From: UBA2256 sp964531105
GTDB taxonomy: Bacteria; Spirochaetota; Spirochaetia; Treponematales; Rectinemataceae
DNA: 49,796 bases
Reading direction: 5' to 3'
Assembly (NCBI GenBank): GCA_964531105.1
Contig: CAZHFN010000015.1
Coordinates: 1-49,796 of the forward strand
How positions within the stretch are numbered: the stretch's first letter is position 1; each line of letters starts with the position of its first letter. Shown here piece by piece: positions 25,151 to 32,904 of the stretch. Below the pieces are notes generated by a model that was not told the origin of the DNA, ran no database searches, and worked only from the letters and a program-made list of their open reading frames with translations. The position numbers were made by a program, and so were the translations under genes.

Positions 25151-27004
25151 TTGCCTCAGGACAGGAAGATCCTCGGAATCCTCGCGCCTCTCATTTTCTT
25201 GAGCCTTCTCCTGTCCTGTGCCCATCAACCTTCCATTGACAGGCCCCAAGAGGATTACCTAAGCCTCAGCAGGGACCAGCTCACTGCCCTGGCCGAATCA
25301 GACCCCGAATCCTCTCTGGAAGCCCTCTCGGCCCTCCTGTGGCAGCGGCCAGAATCGGATTCAGATGAGAACTATCTCTTTCAATTGGAAATCAAGGCTA
25401 TAAGCACCATAGCCGAACGCTTCGAAAAAGAAAAATCCATGGAACTCTGGTCACAAGCGGAAGCCAGCCTTTCCTCCCTGGAAGCAGCCTATAGCGTGAT
25501 CTCCCGCATCAAGGATTTCCCCCAAATACCTACGCTCGGTCCTTCATATTTCAGCACCGAATGGCACTCCCTCCTGACGAGGAGGGCTGAGGATTTTTAT
25601 TCCCGCGGTCTTTATGCGCCTGCCGCCTCCTATATGCACAGGCTTCTGGATATGGCCGCCTCCGTGGATTCCGGCATAGCAAATATTTTTGATGGAGAAC
25701 TCCTGGGCGTATGGGCCTTGAGAGCCCAGGAAAGAAAAGACAGCTATACCCTGCAACGTATTTCGGAAACCCTTTCCGCTCTTGGAAGGGCAGAAATTAC
25801 CAATTCAGAAGACTTGCCCTCATCCCTGGCTGAGTCTGCAGCAGCGGTGGTAACCGTGTATGTGGACAAAGGCCTGAAGATGCAGGGTGGCTTGGGCTAT
25901 CCTGACAGAGTTCTGGGCAGCGCCTTTCAGGTGGATGGTCAGGGCTATTATCTTACCAATTATCATGTCATTGCCTCCGAGGTAGATCCGGAATACGAAG
26001 GGTATTCCAAACTCTCCTTGCGCCCCTTCGACAATCCCGAAGCGAGGGTGCCAGCCCGGGTTGTAGGCTGGAACGAAGAACTGGATTTGGCCATTCTGAA
26101 AAGTGGAGAAATCGCCGCAAAAACCCTCTATCTCCATTCACTCCAAGATCCGGCCAAGGGACATAGGGTGTACTCCATAGGCAGCCCCGTGGGCCTCGAA
26201 AACAGCATTTCATCGGGCATAGTAAGCGCTCCTGGCCGGAGAATCCTTGCCCTTGGCGACACCCTACAGATCGACGTGCCGGTCAATCCGGGCAGTTCGG
26301 GGGGGCCTTTGCTGGATGAGAAGGGCAGGGTAGTGGGGGTCATAGTCGCCGGCTTGCGGGGCTACCAAGGACTGAACTTCGCCCTCTCCGCCTCCTGGGC
26401 TTCTACCGTCCTGCCTGAATTGTTCGAAGGCGGGCGCCATGAGGTCTCGTGGATAGGAATAGGAATGGCACGAAACCTGGATAGCAGCATCGACATATCC
26501 TACGTAGTTCCATGGCGTTCCGTACTGCACCCTGGCGACAGACTGCTGGCCATCGATGGAATACCGGTCCACGACTTATCGACTGCCCAGAGAATCGTGA
26601 GTTCCAAACCGCTAGGGTCTCTCGCCGCCCTGGCGGTGCAGAGGGAAGGGACCGTGGTAAACCTTCTGGTCAAGACCGAGGGAATGGCTAAAAGCCCCAT
26701 GGTACGGATCGCTAAAAACGAATCCATGGAAAGGCTCCTCCAGGGTGTTTCCGGCATGCTTCTAGAGCATATCTCTGGGCCCCGAGGGACTGGTGGAACA
26801 TATAAGGTTGCCAAGATCTGGCCGGGCATGCCCGCGGACGAGTCCGGCTTGAGAGAAGCCGATATTATCAAGTTCATTCGCTACCGCAGCAGCGAGCCCG
26901 ATTCCCTGGCTGCCTTCGATTTGAGCGTGAAATCCTTTTCGTCGGGCTACTTGGAGAAAACACTACGTATGATTGTCAGTCTGGAAATGAACAATTTTCT
27001 GTAA
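25151..27004 (+). CDS. DegP/HtrA-like trypsin-fold lipoprotein with PDZ-like region
   Basis: 617 residues; TTG start 4 nt after ftsH, with GAGG upstream. The signal ILAPLIFLSLLLSC ends in a lipobox Cys. Residues ~30-230 are helical and unassigned. The serine protease domain has a full triad: H272 (TNYHVI), D312 (ELDLAILK) and S383 (NPGSSGGPLL). A PDZ-like domain follows (SVLHPGDRLLAIDGIPV, ~457-473), then a second weaker one (MPADESGLREADIIKF). It probably acts in envelope protein quality control, which fits its coupling to ftsH. Confidence 0.88.
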   Translation: MPQDRKILGILAPLIFLSLLLSCAHQPSIDRPQEDYLSLSRDQLTALAESDPESSLEALSALLWQRPESDSDENYLFQLEIKAISTIAERFEKEKSMELWSQAEASLSSLEAAYSVISRIKDFPQIPTLGPSYFSTEWHSLLTRRAEDFYSRGLYAPAASYMHRLLDMAASVDSGIANIFDGELLGVWALRAQERKDSYTLQRISETLSALGRAEITNSEDLPSSLAESAAAVVTVYVDKGLKMQGGLGYPDRVLGSAFQVDGQGYYLTNYHVIASEVDPEYEGYSKLSLRPFDNPEARVPARVVGWNEELDLAILKSGEIAAKTLYLHSLQDPAKGHRVYSIGSPVGLENSISSGIVSAPGRRILALGDTLQIDVPVNPGSSGGPLLDEKGRVVGVIVAGLRGYQGLNFALSASWASTVLPELFEGGRHEVSWIGIGMARNLDSSIDISYVVPWRSVLHPGDRLLAIDGIPVHDLSTAQRIVSSKPLGSLAALAVQREGTVVNLLVKTEGMAKSPMVRIAKNESMERLLQGVSGMLLEHISGPRGTGGTYKVAKIWPGMPADESGLREADIIKFIRYRSSEPDSLAAFDLSVKSFSSGYLEKTLRMIVSLEMNNFL

Positions 27005-27127
27005 TACTATCTGAATTGGGTCTTGCGGGTAATTGTCATTTAAGTAGCCCAAAGGCTCGATGGAGCAGCAAAAACGGAAAAGGCCAGAATCGCCATACTA
27101 GAAGCCAATCCCCTCCTCGCACTGGAC

Positions 27128-28972
27128 ATGAGGAAAACCCTGGAAGCTGCCGGGTATGAGGTGCATAGCTCCTTCCGGGACGCAGAAGAGTACTTGGATT
27201 GGGCTCAGGATCACAGCCTTGATCTTCTCATTCTGGAAAGCAGTTTTAACATGGCCCTCACCGAGGCTCTGAAAACCAGGGGCGAATCCGCATCCCTCAA
27301 CCAGGCCTACATATGCCTTTCTTCGCATTCCGATCAACCGCTCCAAGTCGAATGCGGATCCCGCCCTCTGGGAATCCTCGTAAAACCTTTCTCCGCCAAA
27401 GATCTCCTGGGAACTCTGGAGATCGCCCTATTCCGAGCGGGTATGGAAAAAAAGCTGGCGAATGAGGAGAGGAGGTATAGGGAGCTTTTCGATTTCAGCC
27501 TTTCTCCCCGATGCCTGGTGGATTGGGAGGGGAGGATAGTCGAGGCCAATGCCGCATTTGGTAAACTATTCAAACCCTTCCATGAAAGTCCCGTGATTCT
27601 TGCCTTCTTTATGCAAGAATCAGACTGGAGCGATTTACGCCTGAGCGCCAGAATGGGAAAAAACGTCTTGGGCAAAGAATTCGACATGAGGAACTCGGAG
27701 GGAAATCCGCTTAAAATACTTGCCTCCATGGCCAGGATCGACGACCCTAATTTCGGATGGCTCCTATCCCTAGAATTCTTCGATCTCACCGAGTCGCAGC
27801 GCTTAAAAGAAGAGCTCCTTCAGTCCCAGAAAATGGATGCACTGGGGAAACTGGCCGGCGGTATAGCCCATGATTTCAATAATATTCTCACTACTATAAT
27901 TGGACACTCGGAAATGCTGCGCATGGACTTAGCTTCGGTCCACGAAAGCATGAGTGACCTTGAGGGCATTGCCGCCGCAACATCCAGGGCCACAAGGCTC
28001 ACTCGGCAGCTTTTAGGCTTCTCCAGAAAACAGCCCCATCGTCCACGCTTGGTGAGGCTTTCCGCGCTTATCAAGGAAAGTGAGGGTCTCTTGCGGAAGC
28101 TGGCAGGCGAATCGCTTCTTTTCTCTATCCACTACCCGGAAAAAGAACTCTCTACCTTGGCTGATCCCGTCCAGATAGAACAAACCCTCATGAACCTGGT
28201 GACAAACGCCAGGGATGCCCTTTCAGGCAGGTCTGGAGGCGCGATTGCGCTTTTATTAGGCCAGGAAAAGCTGCCCATAGCCAAGACCATCAGGGACACA
28301 ATTCTCGAACCCGGGCACTACGCCACCATCACTGTAGCGGACAATGGTCCTGGCGTGCCTGGAGCAATAGCTGACAAGATATTCGATCCATTCTTCACCA
28401 CAAAAGATGTTGGACAGGGCACTGGTCTGGGCTTGGCCATTGTGAATTCCATAGCCAGGGCTGGGGGCGGGGCTGTAGAACTCAATGGCAAGGAAGGCAA
28501 GGGCAGCGAATTCAAGCTCTGGCTTCCTCTTAGCGAGGGAAACAGCGCTTCTCCAGGTGAAGATCGCGAACCGAAGGTCACATCACCGTCAACGGAAGAA
28601 TTGAATCTGCCAGAAGCGCTATCTGTCCTTATTGTGGATGATGACGAGGACCTCCTGGGTTTCTTGGGATATGTGGTTTCCAAGGCTGGCGCCAGGGCAA
28701 AAACAGCGCGAAATGGGGGCGAAGCCCTTATCGAGATGGAGCGTAACCCCTGCCAGGTGCTGGTTGTAGATATGAAGCTCCCGGGTTTAAGTGGCCTAGA
28801 ACTGTATCAGCGAATACTAAATCGGAGTCCTGATTTGATAAATCGCTGTGTCTTCATGTCTGCCAGACCTCCCGATCTCGACTCCATCCCAGAAGGCTGT
28901 AGTTTTCTGGAAAAACCCTTCTCTCCCTACCAGCTAATCCACGCCATTTCCGAAAGTTCTCGCTCAGGCTAG
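27128..28972 (+). CDS. Hybrid sensor histidine kinase: pseudo-receiver, PAS, HisKA, HATPase, receiver
   Basis: 614 residues from the first in-frame ATG. Order: receiver-like domain (1-105) with Glu37 at the phospho-acceptor position and K86 retained; PAS-like domain (~117-225); HisKA with H248 (GGIAHDFNN); HATPase_c (NLVTNARDAL, VADNGPGVP, TTKDVGQGTGLGLAIV); C-terminal receiver with D504-D506, phospho-acceptor D548 and an EKPF lysine. Receiver-like sequence (RIAILEANPLLALD) continues upstream in the same frame without an ATG/GTG/TTG. The ATG at 27060, which has AAAGG before it, is one frame off, so a frameshift is possible. Its stop overlaps the convergent ATPase gene by 9 nt. Confidence 0.85.
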   Translation: MRKTLEAAGYEVHSSFRDAEEYLDWAQDHSLDLLILESSFNMALTEALKTRGESASLNQAYICLSSHSDQPLQVECGSRPLGILVKPFSAKDLLGTLEIALFRAGMEKKLANEERRYRELFDFSLSPRCLVDWEGRIVEANAAFGKLFKPFHESPVILAFFMQESDWSDLRLSARMGKNVLGKEFDMRNSEGNPLKILASMARIDDPNFGWLLSLEFFDLTESQRLKEELLQSQKMDALGKLAGGIAHDFNNILTTIIGHSEMLRMDLASVHESMSDLEGIAAATSRATRLTRQLLGFSRKQPHRPRLVRLSALIKESEGLLRKLAGESLLFSIHYPEKELSTLADPVQIEQTLMNLVTNARDALSGRSGGAIALLLGQEKLPIAKTIRDTILEPGHYATITVADNGPGVPGAIADKIFDPFFTTKDVGQGTGLGLAIVNSIARAGGGAVELNGKEGKGSEFKLWLPLSEGNSASPGEDREPKVTSPSTEELNLPEALSVLIVDDDEDLLGFLGYVVSKAGARAKTARNGGEALIEMERNPCQVLVVDMKLPGLSGLELYQRILNRSPDLINRCVFMSARPPDLDSIPEGCSFLEKPFSPYQLIHAISESSRSG

Positions 28973-29695
28973 AATCTCTCGGTATAGCCGTTCTTCCACA
29001 TCAAACAGATCCTTGGAACCAAAGCGGCGCTCATTCCGCGAGATATCCAGGGAAACAAGGTCCAGAAGCTTAGCCGGTCGGCTGGAAAACACGAGTATTC
29101 GATCAGCGAGATAGGTAGCATCTTGAACATCGTGGGTGACGAATACCGTTGTCCGCCTTTCTTCGGTCCATAAAAGGGAAAATAAGTCCATAAGTTCTAT
29201 TCTCAGTTTCAGATCCACCGAAGCAAAGGCTTCATCCAGGAGGAGGATGTCCGAAGGATACGCAAAGGCTCTGGCCAAGGAAAGTCTTCTGCGCATTCCC
29301 CCGGAGAGCTCCATGGGTTTGGCATTAGCGAAGCTGGAGAGACCCGAGGCCTCCAGAAAGCGTTCTGCCCTGGATAAGGCCATAGCCTTATCCTCCAAGC
29401 CCGATAGAGCGAAGAGGATATTGTCCAGGGCTGAGAGCCAGGGCAGGAGGCGCGGATCCTGGAAGGAATAGGAAAAGCTGGCGTCGGGAAAGCCCGAAAG
29501 CCTGCCGGAGTCCGCTGATACTATGCCGGCGAGAATATTAAGAAAACTTGTCTTACCGCATCCTGAAGGCCCCAGGATAGCGGTAACGGAGGAGGGCGGA
29601 AAATCGGCGCTGATGGAATCGAGGACTTCAATGGGACCAAAGCGCTTCCGTATGGAATCCGCTCGCAAGGCATGAATGGCGATTCCCCTAGTCAT
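28964..29695 (-). CDS. ABC transporter ATPase, NitT/TauT type
   Basis: 243 residues. Walker A GPSGCGKTS (~42-50), Q-loop FQDPRLLPW, signature LSGGMRRRLSLARA, Walker B ILLLDEAFASVD and the switch His in VFVTHDVQDA. The LSGGM signature and PRLLPW are typical of the nitrate/taurine/riboflavin-precursor importers. It overlaps the permease gene by 8 nt and is the last gene of the secA-rqcH-importer run. Confidence 0.92.
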   Translation of the reverse strand: MTRGIAIHALRADSIRKRFGPIEVLDSISADFPPSSVTAILGPSGCGKTSFLNILAGIVSADSGRLSGFPDASFSYSFQDPRLLPWLSALDNILFALSGLEDKAMALSRAERFLEASGLSSFANAKPMELSGGMRRRLSLARAFAYPSDILLLDEAFASVDLKLRIELMDLFSLLWTEERRTTVFVTHDVQDATYLADRILVFSSRPAKLLDLVSLDISRNERRFGSKDLFDVEERLYREILA

Positions 29696-30440
29696 GGGAT
29701 TTCTCCCTTCGAGTCTTTTCCAGGCTGCGGGCGGCCATTCCCAGCAAAAACTCGCTTACTCCGCAGAAAAACACCGTCGCGGCAGCCCAAGCCAGAACCG
29801 AAGCGCTGTCCAGGGATAGGCGGGCATCCTGCATGCCTGTGCCCAGAGCCCGAAGGGGCTGGCTAAGCACTTCGCCTGCTACCACCACCTTCCATGAAAG
29901 CCCCAGTGCATTGGTGGCTCCCGATAGAAAATGAGGAGCGGCGGAGGGTAATTTAAGCTTAAAAAGCACATTCTTCCGTGGAACTTTAAAAACCGCAGCC
30001 ATTTGCAGAAGCTCGGGATCCACCGATTCCATACCCATGCATACCGAAGTATGCATAAGCGGATAGGCCATCAGAAAGGCAGTGAAAACCGGAACCCCTG
30101 AGGATGGTAGCCAGAACATAGCTATCAGGATAAGGGCGAGAACGGGTGTGGCGCGGGTAATGGTGAGAAAGGGAGCCATGAAGGCCTTAAATCTGGCGCT
30201 GAGAGCAGCCAGGATGCCGCTTAGCGCGCCAATCCCCAAGGATAGGAGGAATGCCAGGACTACTCGCTTAAAGCTCCCTAAAACGGCCATCCAGAACCCT
30301 GGTGAATACCAGAGCCTGGCCAGAGATCGCAGCACTTCCAAAGGTTCTGGCAAGATGAGAGAACTACCCACCAGGAAAGCGGCTCCCTGCCACACAAGGA
30401 TGGCGGCGCAGATTCCCAGGACTCCATAACGGATACGCAC
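29688..30440 (-). CDS. ABC transporter permease, NitT/TauT type
   Basis: 250 residues with about six TM segments. The N-terminal helix is GVLGICAAILVWQGAAFLVG. The coupling region LLQMAAVFKVPRKNVLFKLKLPSAAPHFLSG corresponds to the EAA loop. BPD_transp_1 fold, partner of the ATPase (8-nt overlap) and of the binding protein 13 nt upstream. Confidence 0.9.
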   Translation of the reverse strand: MRIRYGVLGICAAILVWQGAAFLVGSSLILPEPLEVLRSLARLWYSPGFWMAVLGSFKRVVLAFLLSLGIGALSGILAALSARFKAFMAPFLTITRATPVLALILIAMFWLPSSGVPVFTAFLMAYPLMHTSVCMGMESVDPELLQMAAVFKVPRKNVLFKLKLPSAAPHFLSGATNALGLSWKVVVAGEVLSQPLRALGTGMQDARLSLDSASVLAWAAATVFFCGVSEFLLGMAARSLEKTRREKSHD

Positions 30441-30453
30441 TGCTGCGCCCCTT

Positions 30454-31410
30454 TTAGAGGTAGAAGGCAGGATCGGGGAGTTTGCCTCCTACCGATACAG
30501 GATCGGAGGTTAGAAATAGGGAAAGTATCGCTTCAATGCTGGCCTTGGCATCTTCAGCCCTTTGATACACGTAGGCCGACCTAGGTATGGCAGCCTCGGC
30601 TACCTGGGCTTTCATGCCTAAATCCAGGGACTCAATGAGTTTAGCCGAGAGAGCAGGCTCGGCTACGGTTTTTTCGATGGATGCCTTGTAGGCCTGTTCA
30701 AGAGCCTTCATCACGCCGGTGTCTGAGTTGGCCAGGGCATTGCTAACCACAAAAAGGGACATGGGATAGCTCTCCAGGCCGCTGGCCATTTTCCAGAGAT
30801 AATCCAGATCCACGGCTGCCTTGAGAGCAGGGTTGAGGGCTCGAGCTTGGGTGGCGAATGGTTCGGGCAGGACGGCTACATCGATACGGCCTGCGGCCAA
30901 CTGGGCAGCCATCTCGGGGTAGGCCAGGGAGTAGCGGGGGATGTAGTCAGTGCCAGAAACCAAGCCGGATTGGCCTGCCAGATAGCGAAAAAGATAATCG
31001 GGGGTAGCTTTTTGGCCCGCGATATGGATTTCCCTGCCCCGGATATCTTCAATAGTGCGTATGGCGGGATTGGAACTGAGGAACTTGACCATTCCATTGC
31101 CTACCACTGCCATAGCCTTGATGCCCAGGCCTGAATTATAGAGCTTGGCGGCTATATTGAGGGGCAGGACGGCAGCCTGGATTTCTCCGGATACGAGCTT
31201 GGCAGTGACAATATCGGCTCCTCCAGCTATGACAAAGCGTAGCGCTACACCTTCAATGGCAGGTGGATCCTTCATCATCCATGCCGCAGCCATCCCCGAG
31301 GGCCCTTTCAGAATGGAAATACTGTAGGTTTCCAGGGTTTGAGCCCCTGCCCAAGAAAAGGCCGCGAGGGCATAAAGCAGAATTGCAGAGAATTTGCCAC
31401 GTTTAGACAT
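30454..31410 (-). CDS. ABC transporter substrate-binding protein, SsuA/NMT1-like
   Basis: 318 residues with a Sec signal (LLYALAAFSWAGAQ). The mature part follows the NMT1/SsuA pattern: GPSGMAAAWMM, VTAKLVSGEIQAAVLP, LRGREIHIAGQKATPDYLFRYL-type middle segment and RIDVAVLPEPFATQA. Ligand is not predictable; taurine, nitrate and thiamine/riboflavin precursors all use this fold. Its ATG overlaps the rqcH stop (TAATG), so translation is coupled to rqcH. Confidence 0.87.
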   Translation of the reverse strand: MSKRGKFSAILLYALAAFSWAGAQTLETYSISILKGPSGMAAAWMMKDPPAIEGVALRFVIAGGADIVTAKLVSGEIQAAVLPLNIAAKLYNSGLGIKAMAVVGNGMVKFLSSNPAIRTIEDIRGREIHIAGQKATPDYLFRYLAGQSGLVSGTDYIPRYSLAYPEMAAQLAAGRIDVAVLPEPFATQARALNPALKAAVDLDYLWKMASGLESYPMSLFVVSNALANSDTGVMKALEQAYKASIEKTVAEPALSAKLIESLDLGMKAQVAEAAIPRSAYVYQRAEDAKASIEAILSLFLTSDPVSVGGKLPDPAFYL

Positions 31411-32876
31411 TATTTTTCTCCTTCGGCTGTATCCGATAGAATTTCCCGGAGCTTGTCTTCATCCAGCCGGACAAAAAGGTTCTTCTCCATGGATGGTGTG
31501 ACCAGACCTTTTGTCTCTCCCTTGATTCGCCTCAGATGTTTAGCCTGGGTGTAGTATACATTGCCTTCGTTGTTTTTTCTGGCTTTAGAATAGTAAACCG
31601 CCAGGCTTGCTGCGTCCAGAAGTATGTCCAGAGGAACACTCTTGTCCCGCCTCGATTTTATAAATACATAGGAGCCTGAGTAGTCCCTGGCATGGAGCCA
31701 GAGGTCGGAGCCTCTTACATGACGTCGCAGCAGTTCGTCGTTTTCCTTGGCTGAGCGCCCTACAAGAAATATCCATCCTTTCCGCTCTATCCAAAGGCAG
31801 GGGTAAGGTTTCAGTGCCTTTGCCCTCACCGTCCCCCCCCTCTGAAGCGCCTTGGCAATGACATAGGGATCGGTCTGCTGGAGGAGGTTAGCTCGCCATG
31901 CTTCCAGCGAGGCCCTGGATGAGTCGACTTTAGCTTTCTCTCTTTTGCAGTCATCCAGCCCCGACGCTGCCTTTTTGGCTTTTTCGTAATACAGTCTCGC
32001 ATTGTCAATGGCGTCCAGCCCTGGGTCTATCTGGATGGATATACTTTTGCCCGTATAAAAATCTTCCGCCTGTACTAGTTTCTTCGCAGGCCCTTTTTCT
32101 GCGGCCGAAGGCCAGGATGGAAAACCTCCCGCCATGAGGATATCCCCAATCTGCCTGTACCGTTCCGCATTAGAGTAATCCTCTAAAAGCCTGTCCAGTT
32201 CCTTAGCCCTGGATTCGAGGGAGAGCAGCTTTTGTGCATATTGATCCTCCATCTTCTCCAAGAGGCTTTCTCTTGAAAGGCTGCCACCTTGGGCGGCATA
32301 GTAGGCTGCTATGCGTTCTGAGAGGCTCCCTTCGCCGGGGAAATCCCTTACCTGGAGCTTTTCCAGCTTATCGGCTTCCTTGTCTGTCCTGGGCGCCGAA
32401 TTCTTGGTAAGGGATTCCTCCACGAGGCAGGGCTTCCCTGATACCTCTCCTCTGCCGGGCTTTCTGTACATCGCATCTATGATCATACCGTTGGAATCGA
32501 CAAGAATTATATTGCCAGCTCCGCTCCAAAGCCTTATATACAAGGTGAACTCGCCCAGGTCGGCCTGTCTTAGCGACATGCGGATAATTCTCTCTTGACC
32601 AATCTGGGCGAAGGCGGTGAGACTTGCTCCGCGCAGGTTGGACCTGAGGCACTCCATAAAACGCAGGGGGCGCTCATTCTTAGCCGGAAGCTCTTTGATC
32701 GCATGAATCCTGCAGGATCCGGCGCCCAGACTGATAAAAAGATCAACCAAGCCCCGGGGTCCATAGAACTCCAATATAAGACTGTCATAGCTGGGCTGGA
32801 GCACCTTCTGAAGCTTAGCGCCCAATAGGTCTAGTTCTGAGAGGACAAGGTCTATTTCCCTGTAATTGAGAGACAT
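31410..32876 (-). CDS. rqcH: NFACT-family protein RqcH (ribosome quality control)
   Basis: RqcH binds 50S subunits carrying stalled peptidyl-tRNA and adds C-terminal alanine tails. 488 residues, shorter than B. subtilis RqcH (~570). NFACT-N lies at 1-~155 (SGAGNIILVDSNGMIIDA), a helical/coiled-coil middle at ~190-320, and NFACT-R at ~360-450 (WIFLVGRSAKENDELLRR, SDLWLHARDYSGSYV). The catalytically important Asp-Arg pair of RqcH reads E95-R96 here (QIGQERII). It lies 28 nt after secA. Confidence 0.88.
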   Translation of the reverse strand: MSLNYREIDLVLSELDLLGAKLQKVLQPSYDSLILEFYGPRGLVDLFISLGAGSCRIHAIKELPAKNERPLRFMECLRSNLRGASLTAFAQIGQERIIRMSLRQADLGEFTLYIRLWSGAGNIILVDSNGMIIDAMYRKPGRGEVSGKPCLVEESLTKNSAPRTDKEADKLEKLQVRDFPGEGSLSERIAAYYAAQGGSLSRESLLEKMEDQYAQKLLSLESRAKELDRLLEDYSNAERYRQIGDILMAGGFPSWPSAAEKGPAKKLVQAEDFYTGKSISIQIDPGLDAIDNARLYYEKAKKAASGLDDCKREKAKVDSSRASLEAWRANLLQQTDPYVIAKALQRGGTVRAKALKPYPCLWIERKGWIFLVGRSAKENDELLRRHVRGSDLWLHARDYSGSYVFIKSRRDKSVPLDILLDAASLAVYYSKARKNNEGNVYYTQAKHLRRIKGETKGLVTPSMEKNLFVRLDEDKLREILSDTAEGEK

Positions 32877-32904
32877 AGTACTGAATGCTCCATGCCCACC
32901 TGGC

